A stretch of 19,813 nt of DNA from Acidobacteriota bacterium (GCA_027295745.1 JAPUKI010000076.1:1-19813), one strand, 5' to 3'; positions 7,291 through 15,177 are shown, counted from the stretch's first letter. Notes: generated from the letters alone by a model not told the origin. A program made the numbers and translations.

Positions 7291-7980
7291 ATGGAAATCA
7301 TTCTGATCGACGATGTCTTTGAGCTGGGAAAACGTGGAGACATTGTGACAGTGGCCAACGGCTACGGTCGAAACTATTTGATTCCGAAGAGCTTGGCCGT
7401 TCCTGCAACACCCGCTAATAGGAAAATGGTTGATCAACAGCGGTTGGCCATGGCAAAAAAAGAGGCTAAGTATCAGGAGGAAGCCGAGCTTTTAGCACAA
7501 GAACTCAACCAATTACACCTGATCATCAGCCGCAAGTCAGGCGAGACTGGGACTCTCTTCGGATCTGTGACCTCAAAGGACATCACCGATCTTCTTCAAC
7601 ACACTGGCATACGGTTGGATCGTCGAAAGCTTGTTTTGAGTCAACCCATCAAAAGCATCGGCAACTACAGGATAGAGGTCCATCCTCACAGCGAGGTAAC
7701 GGCTGAACTTCTCCTTTCCATTCCGATCGAAGGTGAGAAACCGATCAGCGAGGTCAAGAAGAAAAACGAGGAAAGCGATAAGATGGTTGCGGAATTAGAA
7801 GCGAAAATCAAAGAAATGGGGCAACTGACAAGAGGGCAGAGTAGCGCTTCGCCGCAACCGGAAGACACGTTTAGCGAAGAACGAGAGAGCCAGGCAGCAG
7901 AAGAACAAGAGAAGGAAGCAACCAAAGGGAATGAAGCAAAAGAGGCAGCGGCAGAAGAACACACCAATGAGGAGGTTTAG
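7291..7980 (+). CDS. rplI: 50S ribosomal protein L9 with long charged C-terminal extension
   Basis: L9 binds 23S rRNA and extends from the large subunit, affecting reading-frame fidelity. The N-domain signature MEIILIDDVFELGKRGDIV is followed by VANGYGRNYLIPKSLA, the long connecting helix, and the C-domain with RKSGETGTLFGSVTSKDI, IKSIGNYRIEVHPHSEV. L9 is usually near 150 residues; this product has 229, with about 75 extra residues from roughly 153 onward that are Glu/Lys/Ala-rich and low in complexity (EEREsqAAEEQEKEATKG-like). Start choice: ATG 7291 gives the canonical N-terminus; GTG 7288, directly before it, would add one Met. It closes the rpsF-rpsR-rplI unit. Confidence 0.94.
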   Translation: MEIILIDDVFELGKRGDIVTVANGYGRNYLIPKSLAVPATPANRKMVDQQRLAMAKKEAKYQEEAELLAQELNQLHLIISRKSGETGTLFGSVTSKDITDLLQHTGIRLDRRKLVLSQPIKSIGNYRIEVHPHSEVTAELLLSIPIEGEKPISEVKKKNEESDKMVAELEAKIKEMGQLTRGQSSASPQPEDTFSEERESQAAEEQEKEATKGNEAKEAAAEEHTNEEV

Positions 7981-8143
7981 TACTCACTTTTAGCCGGCTC
8001 CAGTAGAGAGAGACGCAGCCCGCCTTCATTTTCCCAGAATTCCTTCCATTCCCCTAAGGAAGCCTTTACTGTATTCTTCTCTAGGCGATCGTTGCTCTCT
8101 TGCTCCTTTTTTCTGTTGCTCTTTTTTGCTTACCGAAGTGTCT

Positions 8144-9508
8144 ATGCCAGCCGACCTAACCATTGAAAAGAGTCTTCCTCACAGCCCCGAGGCAGAACGT
8201 GCCGTTCTGGGGGCCATTCTGCTCGAGAATACCCTTTTTGACCAGACCTCGGAGATGTTGACGAGGGAGGATTTCTACCTGGAAAATCATCGGAACATCT
8301 TTTCTACTATGGAGCGTCTTTCTTCTGATACTCGAGCCATCGACTTATTGACACTGCGAGAGGAGCTTCAGAAACAGAACGAATTGGAAGCAGTCGGTGG
8401 AGTTGCTTATGTCGCCTCTCTGCTGGACGGTGTTCCCAGAGTCTCCAGCGTGATGCACTATGCCCGCATCGTCAAAGAAAAATCCCTCCTGAGGAAGCTT
8501 ATCCATTCGGCGAATGAAATCCTCGTTCGAGGATTTTCAAACGAGGAGGACCCTCTCGAGCTGCTTGAACGAGCAGAGAAATCGATTTTCAATATCAGTC
8601 AGGAGAACATTCAAGGCGGATTTGTGCAACTTCAAGATCTACTCACTGAGAGCTACGCGAACATCGAGTCACTGTACGAGAGAAAAGAGCTCATCTCGGG
8701 CATCCCCACCGGTTTTCACCAGTTGGACCAGCTCACCTCGGGGCTGCGGCCTTCCGAGATGATCGTCGTGGCGGCCCGTCCAGGCTTGGGAAAGACGAGC
8801 TTAGTTGTGAATATTGCCCAGACTGCTGCGAGTGAACACCAGAAAGTGGTGGGTATATTCAGCCTGGAAATGTCGGCTCAGCAACTCGTAACCCGGATGT
8901 TGTGTTCCGAAGCTCGAGTCGACAGTCACAAGATGAGAAGTGGATACCTCTCCAAGGATGATTGGAAGCGCCTCGCCAAGACCATGAGTAAGCTGGCTCG
9001 AGCGCAGATCTTCATCGATGATAGTGCGGGAATATCGGTTGTCGAAATGCGCTCCAAGGCCCGCCGTTTGAAAGCTGAACACGGATTGGACTTGCTGATT
9101 GTCGATTATCTTCAGCTGATGTCTGGCACCTCATCCAGCAGCCGGGTGCGTTTTGAAAACCGCCAGCAAGAAATCTCCACTATCAGCCGATCACTCAAGG
9201 GCCTGGCCAAGGAACTCAACATTCCCCTTATCGCAGTTTCTCAGTTAAGCCGTGCTCCCGAACAAAGAAAGGGCGATCATCGCCCCCAGCTTTCAGACTT
9301 GCGCGAATCGGGATCGATCGAACAAGATGCAGACTTGGTCCTCTTCCTCTACCGCGAAGATTTATACAAGAAAGAAGAGGATCCGGATGAAGAAGGTATC
9401 GTCCAACTGATCATCGGGAAACAACGGAACGGACCTACTGGAGTCATTAAGCTGGCCTTCATTGCTCAGTGGACCAAGTTTGAGAATCTGGCTCGCGACT
9501 TAGAATGA
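8144..9508 (+). CDS. dnaB: Replicative DNA helicase DnaB
   Basis: DnaB is the hexameric 5'-3' helicase at the replication fork. The 454-residue protein has the N-terminal primase-interaction domain (about 10-110, LPHSPEAERAVLGAI), a linker, and the RecA-type motor with Walker A ARPGLGKTS (211-219), Walker B LLIVDYLQLM, the sensor segment IPLIAVSQLSRAPEQR and the terminal ESGSIEQDADLVLFLYRED. There is no intein, and the length is typical (450-470). ATG 8144 is preferred; an in-frame TTG at 8126 would add six residues with no family support. The 163-nt gap upstream is pyrimidine-rich with T runs and no convincing promoter. The stop overlaps the alr start by 4 nt. Confidence 0.96.
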   Translation: MPADLTIEKSLPHSPEAERAVLGAILLENTLFDQTSEMLTREDFYLENHRNIFSTMERLSSDTRAIDLLTLREELQKQNELEAVGGVAYVASLLDGVPRVSSVMHYARIVKEKSLLRKLIHSANEILVRGFSNEEDPLELLERAEKSIFNISQENIQGGFVQLQDLLTESYANIESLYERKELISGIPTGFHQLDQLTSGLRPSEMIVVAARPGLGKTSLVVNIAQTAASEHQKVVGIFSLEMSAQQLVTRMLCSEARVDSHKMRSGYLSKDDWKRLAKTMSKLARAQIFIDDSAGISVVEMRSKARRLKAEHGLDLLIVDYLQLMSGTSSSSRVRFENRQQEISTISRSLKGLAKELNIPLIAVSQLSRAPEQRKGDHRPQLSDLRESGSIEQDADLVLFLYREDLYKKEEDPDEEGIVQLIIGKQRNGPTGVIKLAFIAQWTKFENLARDLE

Positions 9509-10542
9509 AACATTCTTGGGTTGAGGTATCCCGATCCCGACTCCAGGAAAACGTCGCGGCAATTCGAAACCATCTGTCACCCTCAACCCGCATCATCGCT
9601 GTTGTCAAAGCTAATGCCTATGGCCATGGAGTCAAAGAGGTTTCCAGATGTCTGGTCGATCTCGGAATTGGTGATTTCACCGTGGCGACCCTGGAAGAGG
9701 CGGTCGAACTCAGACAATATGTCCCAAGTGGAGAAATTCTGGTGTTAGACGGTTGGCTCAAAGGGGAGGAAAAGACTTTTCGCAAACATGATTTAACAGC
9801 CTCGCTGTTCGACCGCAGGACCCCTCCCGATGACATGAAGGTTGAGGTCAAAATCGATACCGGGATGACTCGCCTGGGCATACCCTGGAAAGAGGCCAAG
9901 GCCCTGGTGGCCGGCTTAACCTCACAAGTTCGGGGATTGTTCTCACATTTTGCCTGCTCAGAACAGGATCCAGATTTCACCCGACTACAACTGAAACGCT
10001 TTCAAGAAGCCACTTCTGGCTTTCCCTACCCGCGACATATCAGCAACAGCGCCGGCCTCCAGTTTCCAGAAGCTCAGCTGGACGCGGTTCGCCTCGGTCT
10101 GTTGCTTTACGGCATCTCTCCCTGCCCATCCCTTGACTTTGTCAGACCCATTCTTCGTTGGAAGACTCGCACCCTCACCATCCAACGCGTTCCCCAAGGG
10201 CAATCCATCGGCTACTGTGGCACATTCATCACCCAGCGGGAAAGTCTGGTGGGTGTCCTGCCGGTTGGATACGCCGACGGTTACAACCGGCTCTGGTCAA
10301 ACCGAGGTCAGGTGCGAATTCGAGGGCAGCTTGTCCCAGTCTTGGGTCAGGTGAGTATGGACCTGATCAGCGTCGATTTGACCGACATCTCCGATCCGGC
10401 AACCGGAGAAGAGGTCGTGCTGCTGGAGGATTCGCCTGATTCCCCTATAGCTGCCAGCGCATGGGCCAAGACCCTGGGAACCATTCCCTATGAGGTGCTC
10501 ACTTCCATCGGAAATCGAGTCGAGAGGGTGGTGGGGAAATAG
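9505..10542 (+). CDS. alr: Alanine racemase
   Basis: Alr is the PLP enzyme that interconverts L- and D-alanine for peptidoglycan. Residues VVKANAYGHG carry the PLP Lys35; KIDTGMTRLG, HISNSAG and VRLGLLLYG mark the TIM barrel; GYADGYNR supplies the catalytic Tyr256, followed by the C-terminal beta domain with VLGQVSMDLISVDLTD. The protein has 345 residues, shorter than the usual 360-380. The shortening seems to fall between residues about 100 and 113, just before the KIDTG strand, where a helix normally lies. All catalytic motifs remain, so activity is expected. ATG 9505 overlaps the dnaB stop (ATGA). The dnaB-alr neighbourhood is common. Confidence 0.95.
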   Translation: MKHSWVEVSRSRLQENVAAIRNHLSPSTRIIAVVKANAYGHGVKEVSRCLVDLGIGDFTVATLEEAVELRQYVPSGEILVLDGWLKGEEKTFRKHDLTASLFDRRTPPDDMKVEVKIDTGMTRLGIPWKEAKALVAGLTSQVRGLFSHFACSEQDPDFTRLQLKRFQEATSGFPYPRHISNSAGLQFPEAQLDAVRLGLLLYGISPCPSLDFVRPILRWKTRTLTIQRVPQGQSIGYCGTFITQRESLVGVLPVGYADGYNRLWSNRGQVRIRGQLVPVLGQVSMDLISVDLTDISDPATGEEVVLLEDSPDSPIAASAWAKTLGTIPYEVLTSIGNRVERVVGK

Positions 10543-10562
10543 GAGAGAGGAAACAGGTGACA
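10542..10562 (+). repeat. Short run of three GGAGACA-like heptamers
   Basis: Three in-register 7-mers, GGAGAGA, GGAAACA and GGTGACA, begin at the last base of the alr stop codon. They resemble the GGAGACA/GGAGTCA units of the large array at 19472. The junction of the last two creates AGGTGA (10555-10560), a good ribosome-binding site 7 nt before the ispD TTG start. With only three degenerate units this could be chance. Confidence 0.4.
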
Positions 10563-10567
10563 CGTCT

Positions 10568-11209
10568 TTGATTGGTCTTATTCTGGCAGCCGCGGGTATC
10601 GGGTCTCGCTTCGGGTCGGACACTCCTAAACAATTTCTACAGCTCGACGGGATGCCTCTCTACCTGCATGCCTTGGAGCGATTTTCTCCCTTCTTTGAGG
10701 TGGCTGTGGTCGTAGTTCCCGGGGGTTGGGAGGAAAAAGTGGAAAGTCAGGTTCAATCTTTATCCTACCTGGACCAACTGATCTTACAGGTCGGTGGCCC
10801 CCAGCGCCAGGACTCCGTTTTTCAAGGCTTCAGCCGACTCTCAGATAGCATGGACATCGTATTGATACACGACGCCGCCCGTCCTTTCACTTCTTCTGAG
10901 CTCATCTCCAGGGTGATTGAAAAGACACGCCGTCATCAAGCCTGCGTGCCGGTTCTTCCTGTGAGAGACACCCTTAAAGAGGTGGCCGATGGACAAATTA
11001 TCCGCACACTTGACCGTGAGCGCCTGAGCCTCGTTCAAACTCCTCAGGGTTTTGAAATGAATCTCTTAAAAAGGGCTTTCAAAAAGGCCCGCAGAGATGG
11101 CTTTTACGGAACCGATGAGTCGACGCTGGTAGAACGGTTGGGTTCACCTGTCCACGTTGTAGCTGGAGAAAGGTCCAATCTCAAAGTCACCTGGAAGGAG
11201 GACTTGTGA
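10568..11209 (+). CDS. ispD: 2-C-methyl-D-erythritol 4-phosphate cytidylyltransferase
   Basis: IspD joins CTP and methylerythritol phosphate to CDP-ME, releasing PPi, in the MEP pathway. The 213-residue protein has the nucleotide-binding start LILAAAGIGSRFG with Arg14, PKQFLQLDG with Lys21, GGPQRQDSVFQGF, VLIHDAARPF, VLPVRDTLKEV, RLSLVQTPQGF and a terminal TDESTLVE plus NLKVTWKEDL. I chose TTG 10568: it is the only in-frame start after the alr stop, and it has AGGTGA 7 nt upstream. A longer reading from 10490 would lie inside alr and add unrelated residues. The stop overlaps the ispF GTG by 4 nt, so ispD and ispF are coupled rather than fused. Confidence 0.94.
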   Translation: MIGLILAAAGIGSRFGSDTPKQFLQLDGMPLYLHALERFSPFFEVAVVVVPGGWEEKVESQVQSLSYLDQLILQVGGPQRQDSVFQGFSRLSDSMDIVLIHDAARPFTSSELISRVIEKTRRHQACVPVLPVRDTLKEVADGQIIRTLDRERLSLVQTPQGFEMNLLKRAFKKARRDGFYGTDESTLVERLGSPVHVVAGERSNLKVTWKEDL

Positions 11210-11706
11210 GCTCGGTGATCAAAACAGGTATGAGGGTGGGTACAGGCTACGACTTTCACACCTTTGAAGAGGGTGGGAGACTCGTCCTGGGAGGTGTGGA
11301 AATCCCTTATGATAGAGGCTTGAAGGGCCACTCCGATGCTGATGCCGTCCTGCACGCGATCATGGATGCCCTGCTGGGAGCAGCCGGACTCAAGGACATC
11401 GGCAGTTATTTCCCCAATACCGATCCTCAATACCGGAAAATCTCCAGTCTTCTGCTTCTAGAGAAGGTCTACCGACTGGTTCGAGGAAAAGGTTTCTCGG
11501 TGGGGAACATCGACTTAACGGTCATCACCGAGGAGCCCAGGATTCAGCCTCATATCGAAGCCATGAAAGCCAATTTAGCTCGAACTCTGCATCTCAAGGC
11601 CGACGAGATCGGGATCAAGGCTACCACAATGGAGGGAAAAGGAACGATTGGCCAGGGAGAGGGTCTGGCTGTCCAAGCCATTGCGCTGCTGATAAAGGAA
11701 GGGTAA
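11206..11706 (+). CDS. ispF: 2-C-methyl-D-erythritol 2,4-cyclodiphosphate synthase
   Basis: IspF cyclises CDP-ME 2-phosphate to MEcPP with release of CMP; it works as a trimer. The 166-residue product carries the metal site GYDFHTF (Asp16, His18) and His50 in SDADAVLHAIMDALLGAAG, then DIGSYFPNTDPQY and the terminal TTMEGKGTIGQGEGLAVQA. GTG 11206 overlaps the ispD stop (GTGA) and has AAGGAGGA 3 nt upstream; ATG 11230 would give MRVGTGYDFH and the more usual length of 158, so the first eight residues are uncertain. The suhB-like gene follows after 9 nt. Confidence 0.95.
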   Translation: MSSVIKTGMRVGTGYDFHTFEEGGRLVLGGVEIPYDRGLKGHSDADAVLHAIMDALLGAAGLKDIGSYFPNTDPQYRKISSLLLLEKVYRLVRGKGFSVGNIDLTVITEEPRIQPHIEAMKANLARTLHLKADEIGIKATTMEGKGTIGQGEGLAVQAIALLIKEG

Positions 11707-11715
11707 TAGGATAGA

Positions 11716-12504
11716 GTGACAGCCGATTTGATCTCCAGGATATCTTCGGTGGCCAAAGAGGCAGCCCTGGAAGCTGGACAGATGCTGCTCTCCCACTTGC
11801 GGACCGACTTTCAAATCTCCAAGAAGGGCCGCATCAATCTCGTCACCGAAATGGACCTGAAGGCTGAAAAGCTCATCGTCGATCGGATTCGTCTGGATTT
11901 TCCCGATCATGAGATCCTTGCTGAAGAGCGGGGTACCCATGCTGGGAGTGGTCCTTGCAAGTGGATTGTCGATCCCTTGGATGGGACAACCAATTATGCC
12001 CACGGGTACCAGTTTTTTTGCGTGTCCATTGCCGTGGAACTGGAGGGTCAGCTGGCTGTGGGCGTGGTGTACGATCCGGTGACCAAAGAATTCTTTTCAG
12101 CGAGAAAAGGCGCGGGTGCTACTTTGAATGGCCAGCTGATACAGGTCTCCACTGAAGATGTGTTGGTCGACAGTCTGCTGTGCACTGGATTTTCCTATCA
12201 GAAAACAGAAATCCAAAGAAACCTGGAGCTGTTTGACCGTATCATCTTGCAGTGCCGGGCGATTCGCCGCGATGGTTCAGCTGCACTGGATTTATGTTAC
12301 GTGGCCTGTGGGCGGTTTGATGGATTCTGGGAGTTGAGTTTGAATTGTTGGGACGTGGCTGCCGGTCGCTTGATGGTGGAGGAAGCGGGTGGATGTGTGA
12401 CGGCTTTCGATGGGTCCCACTGTACCATCTACGAGCGGGAGCTTCTGGCCAGCAACGGTAAGATCCATTCCGCGATGGTGGAACAGCTGACAGCTGACAG
12501 CTGA
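11716..12504 (+). CDS. Inositol monophosphatase family protein (SuhB-like)
   Basis: This is a Mg2+-dependent sugar/inositol phosphatase of the IMPase/SuhB family. Residues LAEERG (Glu70, Glu71), the metal motif VDPLDGTTN (85-93) and the late CWDVAAGRLMVEEAGG segment are all intact in a 262-residue protein of normal length. Substrate cannot be told from sequence: inositol 1-phosphate, histidinol phosphate and NADP are all hydrolysed by family members. The GTG start at 11716 is 9 nt after ispF, so it ends the dnaB-alr-ispD-ispF transcription unit. The last six residues, QLTADS, and the TGA stop are encoded entirely by three tandem CAGCTGA heptamers, so the natural C-terminus seems to have been replaced by repeat sequence. 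Confidence 0.9.
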   Translation: MTADLISRISSVAKEAALEAGQMLLSHLRTDFQISKKGRINLVTEMDLKAEKLIVDRIRLDFPDHEILAEERGTHAGSGPCKWIVDPLDGTTNYAHGYQFFCVSIAVELEGQLAVGVVYDPVTKEFFSARKGAGATLNGQLIQVSTEDVLVDSLLCTGFSYQKTEIQRNLELFDRIILQCRAIRRDGSAALDLCYVACGRFDGFWELSLNCWDVAAGRLMVEEAGGCVTAFDGSHCTIYERELLASNGKIHSAMVEQLTADS

Positions 12505-12539
12505 CCACAGACCACAGACCACAGACCACAGACCAGAAG
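12484..12539 (+). repeat. Tandem heptamer array A (3' end of suhB-like gene)
   Basis: Eight units in one 7-nt register: three CAGCTGA (12484-12504), four CCACAGA (12505-12532) and one CCAGAAG. The first three lie within the upstream coding sequence and provide its stop codon at 12502-12504. Read on the minus strand the array has no stops and gives spurious open frames rich in Ser, Val, Cys and Leu. Confidence 0.93.
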
Positions 12540-12570
12540 AAGAATCCAGAAGGAGAAATTTGGGTGCGGC

Positions 12571-12641
12571 CCGCAGGCTAAAGCCTGCGGCTCTGACGGA
12601 GCTGACGAGGCTCAAACAGAGCCGTGGGCTTTAGCCCACGG
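12571..12641. repeat. REP/BIME-like paired hairpins, possible bidirectional terminator
   Basis: Two 9-bp hairpins face each other: CCGCAGGCT/AGCCTGCGG (12571-12590, loop AA) and CCGTGGGCT/AGCCCACGG (12622-12641, loop TT). Their cores GGCTAAAGCC and GGCTTTAGCC are reverse complements. In addition CGGCTCTG (12588-12595) can pair with CAGAGCCG (12617-12624), so the whole unit is a larger imperfect inverted repeat. It lies between two convergent genes, where it could stop transcription from both sides, although no T-run follows. The architecture is that of bacterial interspersed palindromic elements; copy number in the genome is unknown. Confidence 0.7.
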
Positions 12642-12678
12642 GCCTGTTCGGAAGGGAAAAAGGGTTAGCGATCCGGGT

Positions 12679-13263
12679 TCAGGCGGTTAACCCGTAGGCT
12701 TCCGGGTGGTAGAACGGGGCAAAAGCGGCAATCAAGGCAATGACAAAGGAATGTTTTCGCGTCAGCATCTCTCGAGTCAGAACTCCCCAGGTACCCTGCT
12801 TGTTTCCCACTTCTGTCTGATTACTGAGACGGTCGATGACAATTCCTAACTCCATCCCTCGATCGATGACCGCATCGGCGATGGAGGAGGGAACATAGAG
12901 CCCGCCACCGTGTCCGAAGAAGCCCGAATACCCGTCGAACACATAGGCCCAACTCTCCAAGAACGCCTGGCGTCGCGGCCCTTGAGCATCGATCACATTG
13001 AACCCGCCTTCCAGCCCCACGTAAAAGTTGGCTTCGCTCTTTTCTCTTCTCAACTGCAAGGCCAGCTTTTCGGCACGGCTACGAGCGCCATTCATCAGAT
13101 CGGAGACAGTCAAAGGCATGCCCAGGGTCCCATGTGAAATATCATAACCGCAGAAGATCGTTTCTTCCTCAGGATCGCTGAGAATTTTGGAGGCGAAGAC
13201 CTCCCAGGCTTCCTTCACAGCCTCCACTTTGGGTTCGCGTGTACTGCTGATGGCGATCTTCAT
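12679..13263 (-). CDS. Inosine/xanthosine triphosphatase, DUF84 (YjjX) family
   Basis: The 194-residue protein matches the DUF84/NTPase family that hydrolyses ITP and XTP and so keeps damaged purines out of nucleic acids. Visible features are the N-terminal ISSTREPKVEAVKEAW nucleotide-binding loop, NGARSRAEKL, FYVGLEGGF with the acidic catalytic strand, SWAYVFDG and the C-terminal signature SNQTEVGNKQGTWGVLT followed by LTRKHSF. Length is typical (170-195). ATG 13263 has no strong Shine-Dalgarno sequence. It is transcribed with, or just downstream of, uvrC on the minus strand (102-nt gap), and converges on suhB. The substrate range is inferred from the family; the related protein-family members with other targets cannot be excluded. 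Confidence 0.85.
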   Translation of the reverse strand: MKIAISSTREPKVEAVKEAWEVFASKILSDPEEETIFCGYDISHGTLGMPLTVSDLMNGARSRAEKLALQLRREKSEANFYVGLEGGFNVIDAQGPRRQAFLESWAYVFDGYSGFFGHGGGLYVPSSIADAVIDRGMELGIVIDRLSNQTEVGNKQGTWGVLTREMLTRKHSFVIALIAAFAPFYHPEAYGLTA

Positions 13264-13305
13264 CCAGTTTATTTTACCCCCGCACTCTGACAGAGGGGCA
13301 GGAGA

Positions 13306-13318
13306 GCGCGCTTCGCGC
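13306..13318. terminator. GC-rich hairpin between uvrC and the YjjX-like gene
   Basis: GCGCG at 13306-13310 and CGCGC at 13314-13318 form a short strong stem with loop CTT, and alternating GC continues to 13321. It lies downstream of uvrC on the minus strand. No clean T-run follows in either direction, so a terminator role is tentative. Confidence 0.25.
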
Positions 13319-13323
13319 GCGTT

Positions 13324-13372
13324 CCAGGTTCCAGGTTTCAGTTGTCTATTGTCAGCTGTCAGTTGTCAGTTG
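13324..13372 (-). repeat. Tandem heptamer array B (3' end of uvrC)
   Basis: Seven in-register units. In the sense of uvrC (minus strand) they read CAACTGA, CAACTGA, CAGCTGA, CAATAGA, CAACTGA, AACCTGG, AACCTGG. The first unit contains the uvrC stop codon (13368-13366). Unit sequence and orientation relative to the gene match arrays A and D. Confidence 0.92.
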
Positions 13373-15171
13373 TTGAGCTTCTTCCTAATCACCTTCGCCA
13401 GTTTCGCTCCCACGAATGGTACCAGGTCCTCCACACTGGCCTGGCGAATTTTGGCGATACTGCCAAAATTGCGCAAAAGCCGCTTTTTCCGCTTTTCGCC
13501 TACGCCCGGAATCTGGTCCAATTCCGAGTGAAAATCACGCAGTGAGCGCCGTTTCCGGTGATAGGTCACAGCAACACGATGGGCCTCATCACGGATCTCC
13601 TGAACCAGCTGCAGCACAGCCGAGGTGTGCGGCAAAACCAGCGGACTTTCCTGCCCTTGAACAAAGATGACTTCCTCGCGTTTGGCAATACTGGCCAGCG
13701 GAACATCTTCAATTCCCAGCTTGGAGAGGGCCTGGTAGGCAGAGTGAAGCTGTCCCTTGCCTCCGTCAATCAAAATGAGGTCAGGCAAGGGAGCTTCTTC
13801 AGCTAATAATCTGCGATAGCGCCTGTGGACAACTTCATAGATGGAAAGAACATCATCCGGACCCTTGACCGTTTTGATCTTGAACTTTCGATACTGATCT
13901 TTTTTCATGACACCCCCTTGGCACACGACCAATGAGGCTACAGTTTCTGCCCCCTGTATATTGGAGACATCAAAGGCTTCAATCCTCTGTGGCTTCTCCG
14001 CAAGATCCAGTTCTTTCTGAAGATTCTCCAAGACCTCCTGCTTGTTCGATTTGAAGAGCTTAAAACGTGTCTCAAAGGCGATTTTGGCGTTTCTTTCCAC
14101 CAGCAGTAACAAGTCGTGTTTTTTTCCTTTTTGTGGCACTACAATTCGCACTCGCCGACCTTTGCCATGCTCGGATAGCTTCTGGCTCAGCCCTTGACTC
14201 AACAATTCCTGATCTTCAATTTCAACTGGTAGGTAAATCTGGCGGGGGATGAATCCTGCAGTGAGATAGTACTGCTGCAGAGCAGCACCCAAGAACTGAG
14301 AGGGCTGGAAAAAATCCAAATCTTCCCAGTAAAACTCGCGTTTGCCAACAATCTTCCCACCTCGAAGCGTAAAGAGCTGAAGTGCCAAGCACCCTCCTTC
14401 CCGGTAGTAGGCAAAGACATCAACATCGTCCTTACCTCTTTGGATTGCTTTCTGTTTTTCAGTCAGATCCCGCAACATCCCGATTCGGTCACGAAAGAAG
14501 GCGGCGGCCTCGTAGTGCTGCCTTTCAGAAGCCTGCATCATCTTTGCAGACAGGTTCCGCTTTAGCTCTTTATTCTTTCCTTCCAGGAACAGAATCACAT
14601 CTTTGACGGACCGAGCGTACTCCTGCTGTGTGCAGAGACCTTGAACACAAGGACCCCAGCAGCGCTTTATGTGGTATTCCAGGCAGGGCCGGTCAAGCTT
14701 GCCGTCAATGTCCAAAGTACAGGTCCGCAGCAGAAAGTTGCGGTTAATGATTTTGATGGTGTTGCGTGCCAGGGATGCGGGCAAAACAGGGCCGAAGTAG
14801 AGAGCCCCGTCCTTGAGCACTCTCCGAGTCAGGAGCACCCGTGGAAAAGGTTCGTTGACAGTCAGTTTGATATGCAGGAAGGCCTTGTCGTCCTTGAGGT
14901 TGACATTGAACTTGGGCTTTTGTTCTTTTACCAGGTTACTCTCCAGAAAGAGAGCTTCCAGTTCATTATCGGTCAGGATGTAATCCAGATCCTGGATGTG
15001 TTTCTTGAGAACCTCGGTTTTCCGATCGACTCCGCGAGAAAATTGAAAATAGGAACGGACCCGGTGCTTGAGACTCTTGGCTTTGCCAATGTAGATTACT
15101 GTCTGGTTTGAATCTTTGAAGAGATAGACGCCCGGCCTGTCGGGAATGCTATCGAGCTTTTCCTCCAGCAC
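13366..15171 (-). CDS. uvrC: Excinuclease ABC subunit C
   Basis: UvrC makes both incisions in nucleotide excision repair after UvrA/UvrB damage recognition. The 601-residue protein has the GIY-YIG nuclease domain (about 14-92: VYLFKD, YIGKAKSLKHRVRSYF), four cysteines Cys151, Cys163, Cys171, Cys175 with the spacing of the UvrC iron-sulfur site, the UVR UvrB-binding motif (about 207-237), the RNase H-like 5' nuclease domain with EAFDVSNIQG, PDLILIDGGKGQL and DEAHRVAV, and a C-terminal double helix-hairpin-helix (IPGVGEKRKKRLLRNFGS). All domains are present. The start is GTG 15171 with no ribosome-binding site; a TATAAT lies only 6 nt upstream, so the mRNA could be leaderless. The last residues and stop fall in heptamer array B. 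Confidence 0.96.
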   Translation of the reverse strand: MLEEKLDSIPDRPGVYLFKDSNQTVIYIGKAKSLKHRVRSYFQFSRGVDRKTEVLKKHIQDLDYILTDNELEALFLESNLVKEQKPKFNVNLKDDKAFLHIKLTVNEPFPRVLLTRRVLKDGALYFGPVLPASLARNTIKIINRNFLLRTCTLDIDGKLDRPCLEYHIKRCWGPCVQGLCTQQEYARSVKDVILFLEGKNKELKRNLSAKMMQASERQHYEAAAFFRDRIGMLRDLTEKQKAIQRGKDDVDVFAYYREGGCLALQLFTLRGGKIVGKREFYWEDLDFFQPSQFLGAALQQYYLTAGFIPRQIYLPVEIEDQELLSQGLSQKLSEHGKGRRVRIVVPQKGKKHDLLLLVERNAKIAFETRFKLFKSNKQEVLENLQKELDLAEKPQRIEAFDVSNIQGAETVASLVVCQGGVMKKDQYRKFKIKTVKGPDDVLSIYEVVHRRYRRLLAEEAPLPDLILIDGGKGQLHSAYQALSKLGIEDVPLASIAKREEVIFVQGQESPLVLPHTSAVLQLVQEIRDEAHRVAVTYHRKRRSLRDFHSELDQIPGVGEKRKKRLLRNFGSIAKIRQASVEDLVPFVGAKLAKVIRKKLNN

Positions 15172-15177
15172 AGTTCA

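Noticed and set aside
8041..8060. Hairpin TCCTT/AAGGA before dnaB as a terminator
   Set aside because: The stem is only 5-6 bp with a 10-nt loop and no T-run directly after it.
10490..10567. Longer ispD N-terminus starting inside alr
   Set aside because: The extra 26 residues do not resemble IspD, while TTG 10568 has a well-placed ribosome-binding site and gives the canonical LILAAAG start.
12242..12615. Antisense open frames over the end of the suhB-like gene and array A
   Set aside because: They stay open only because the reverse strand of CAGCTGA/CCACAGA has no stops. The protein is repeat translation (Leu-Trp-Ser-Val-Cys runs) with no recognisable domain.
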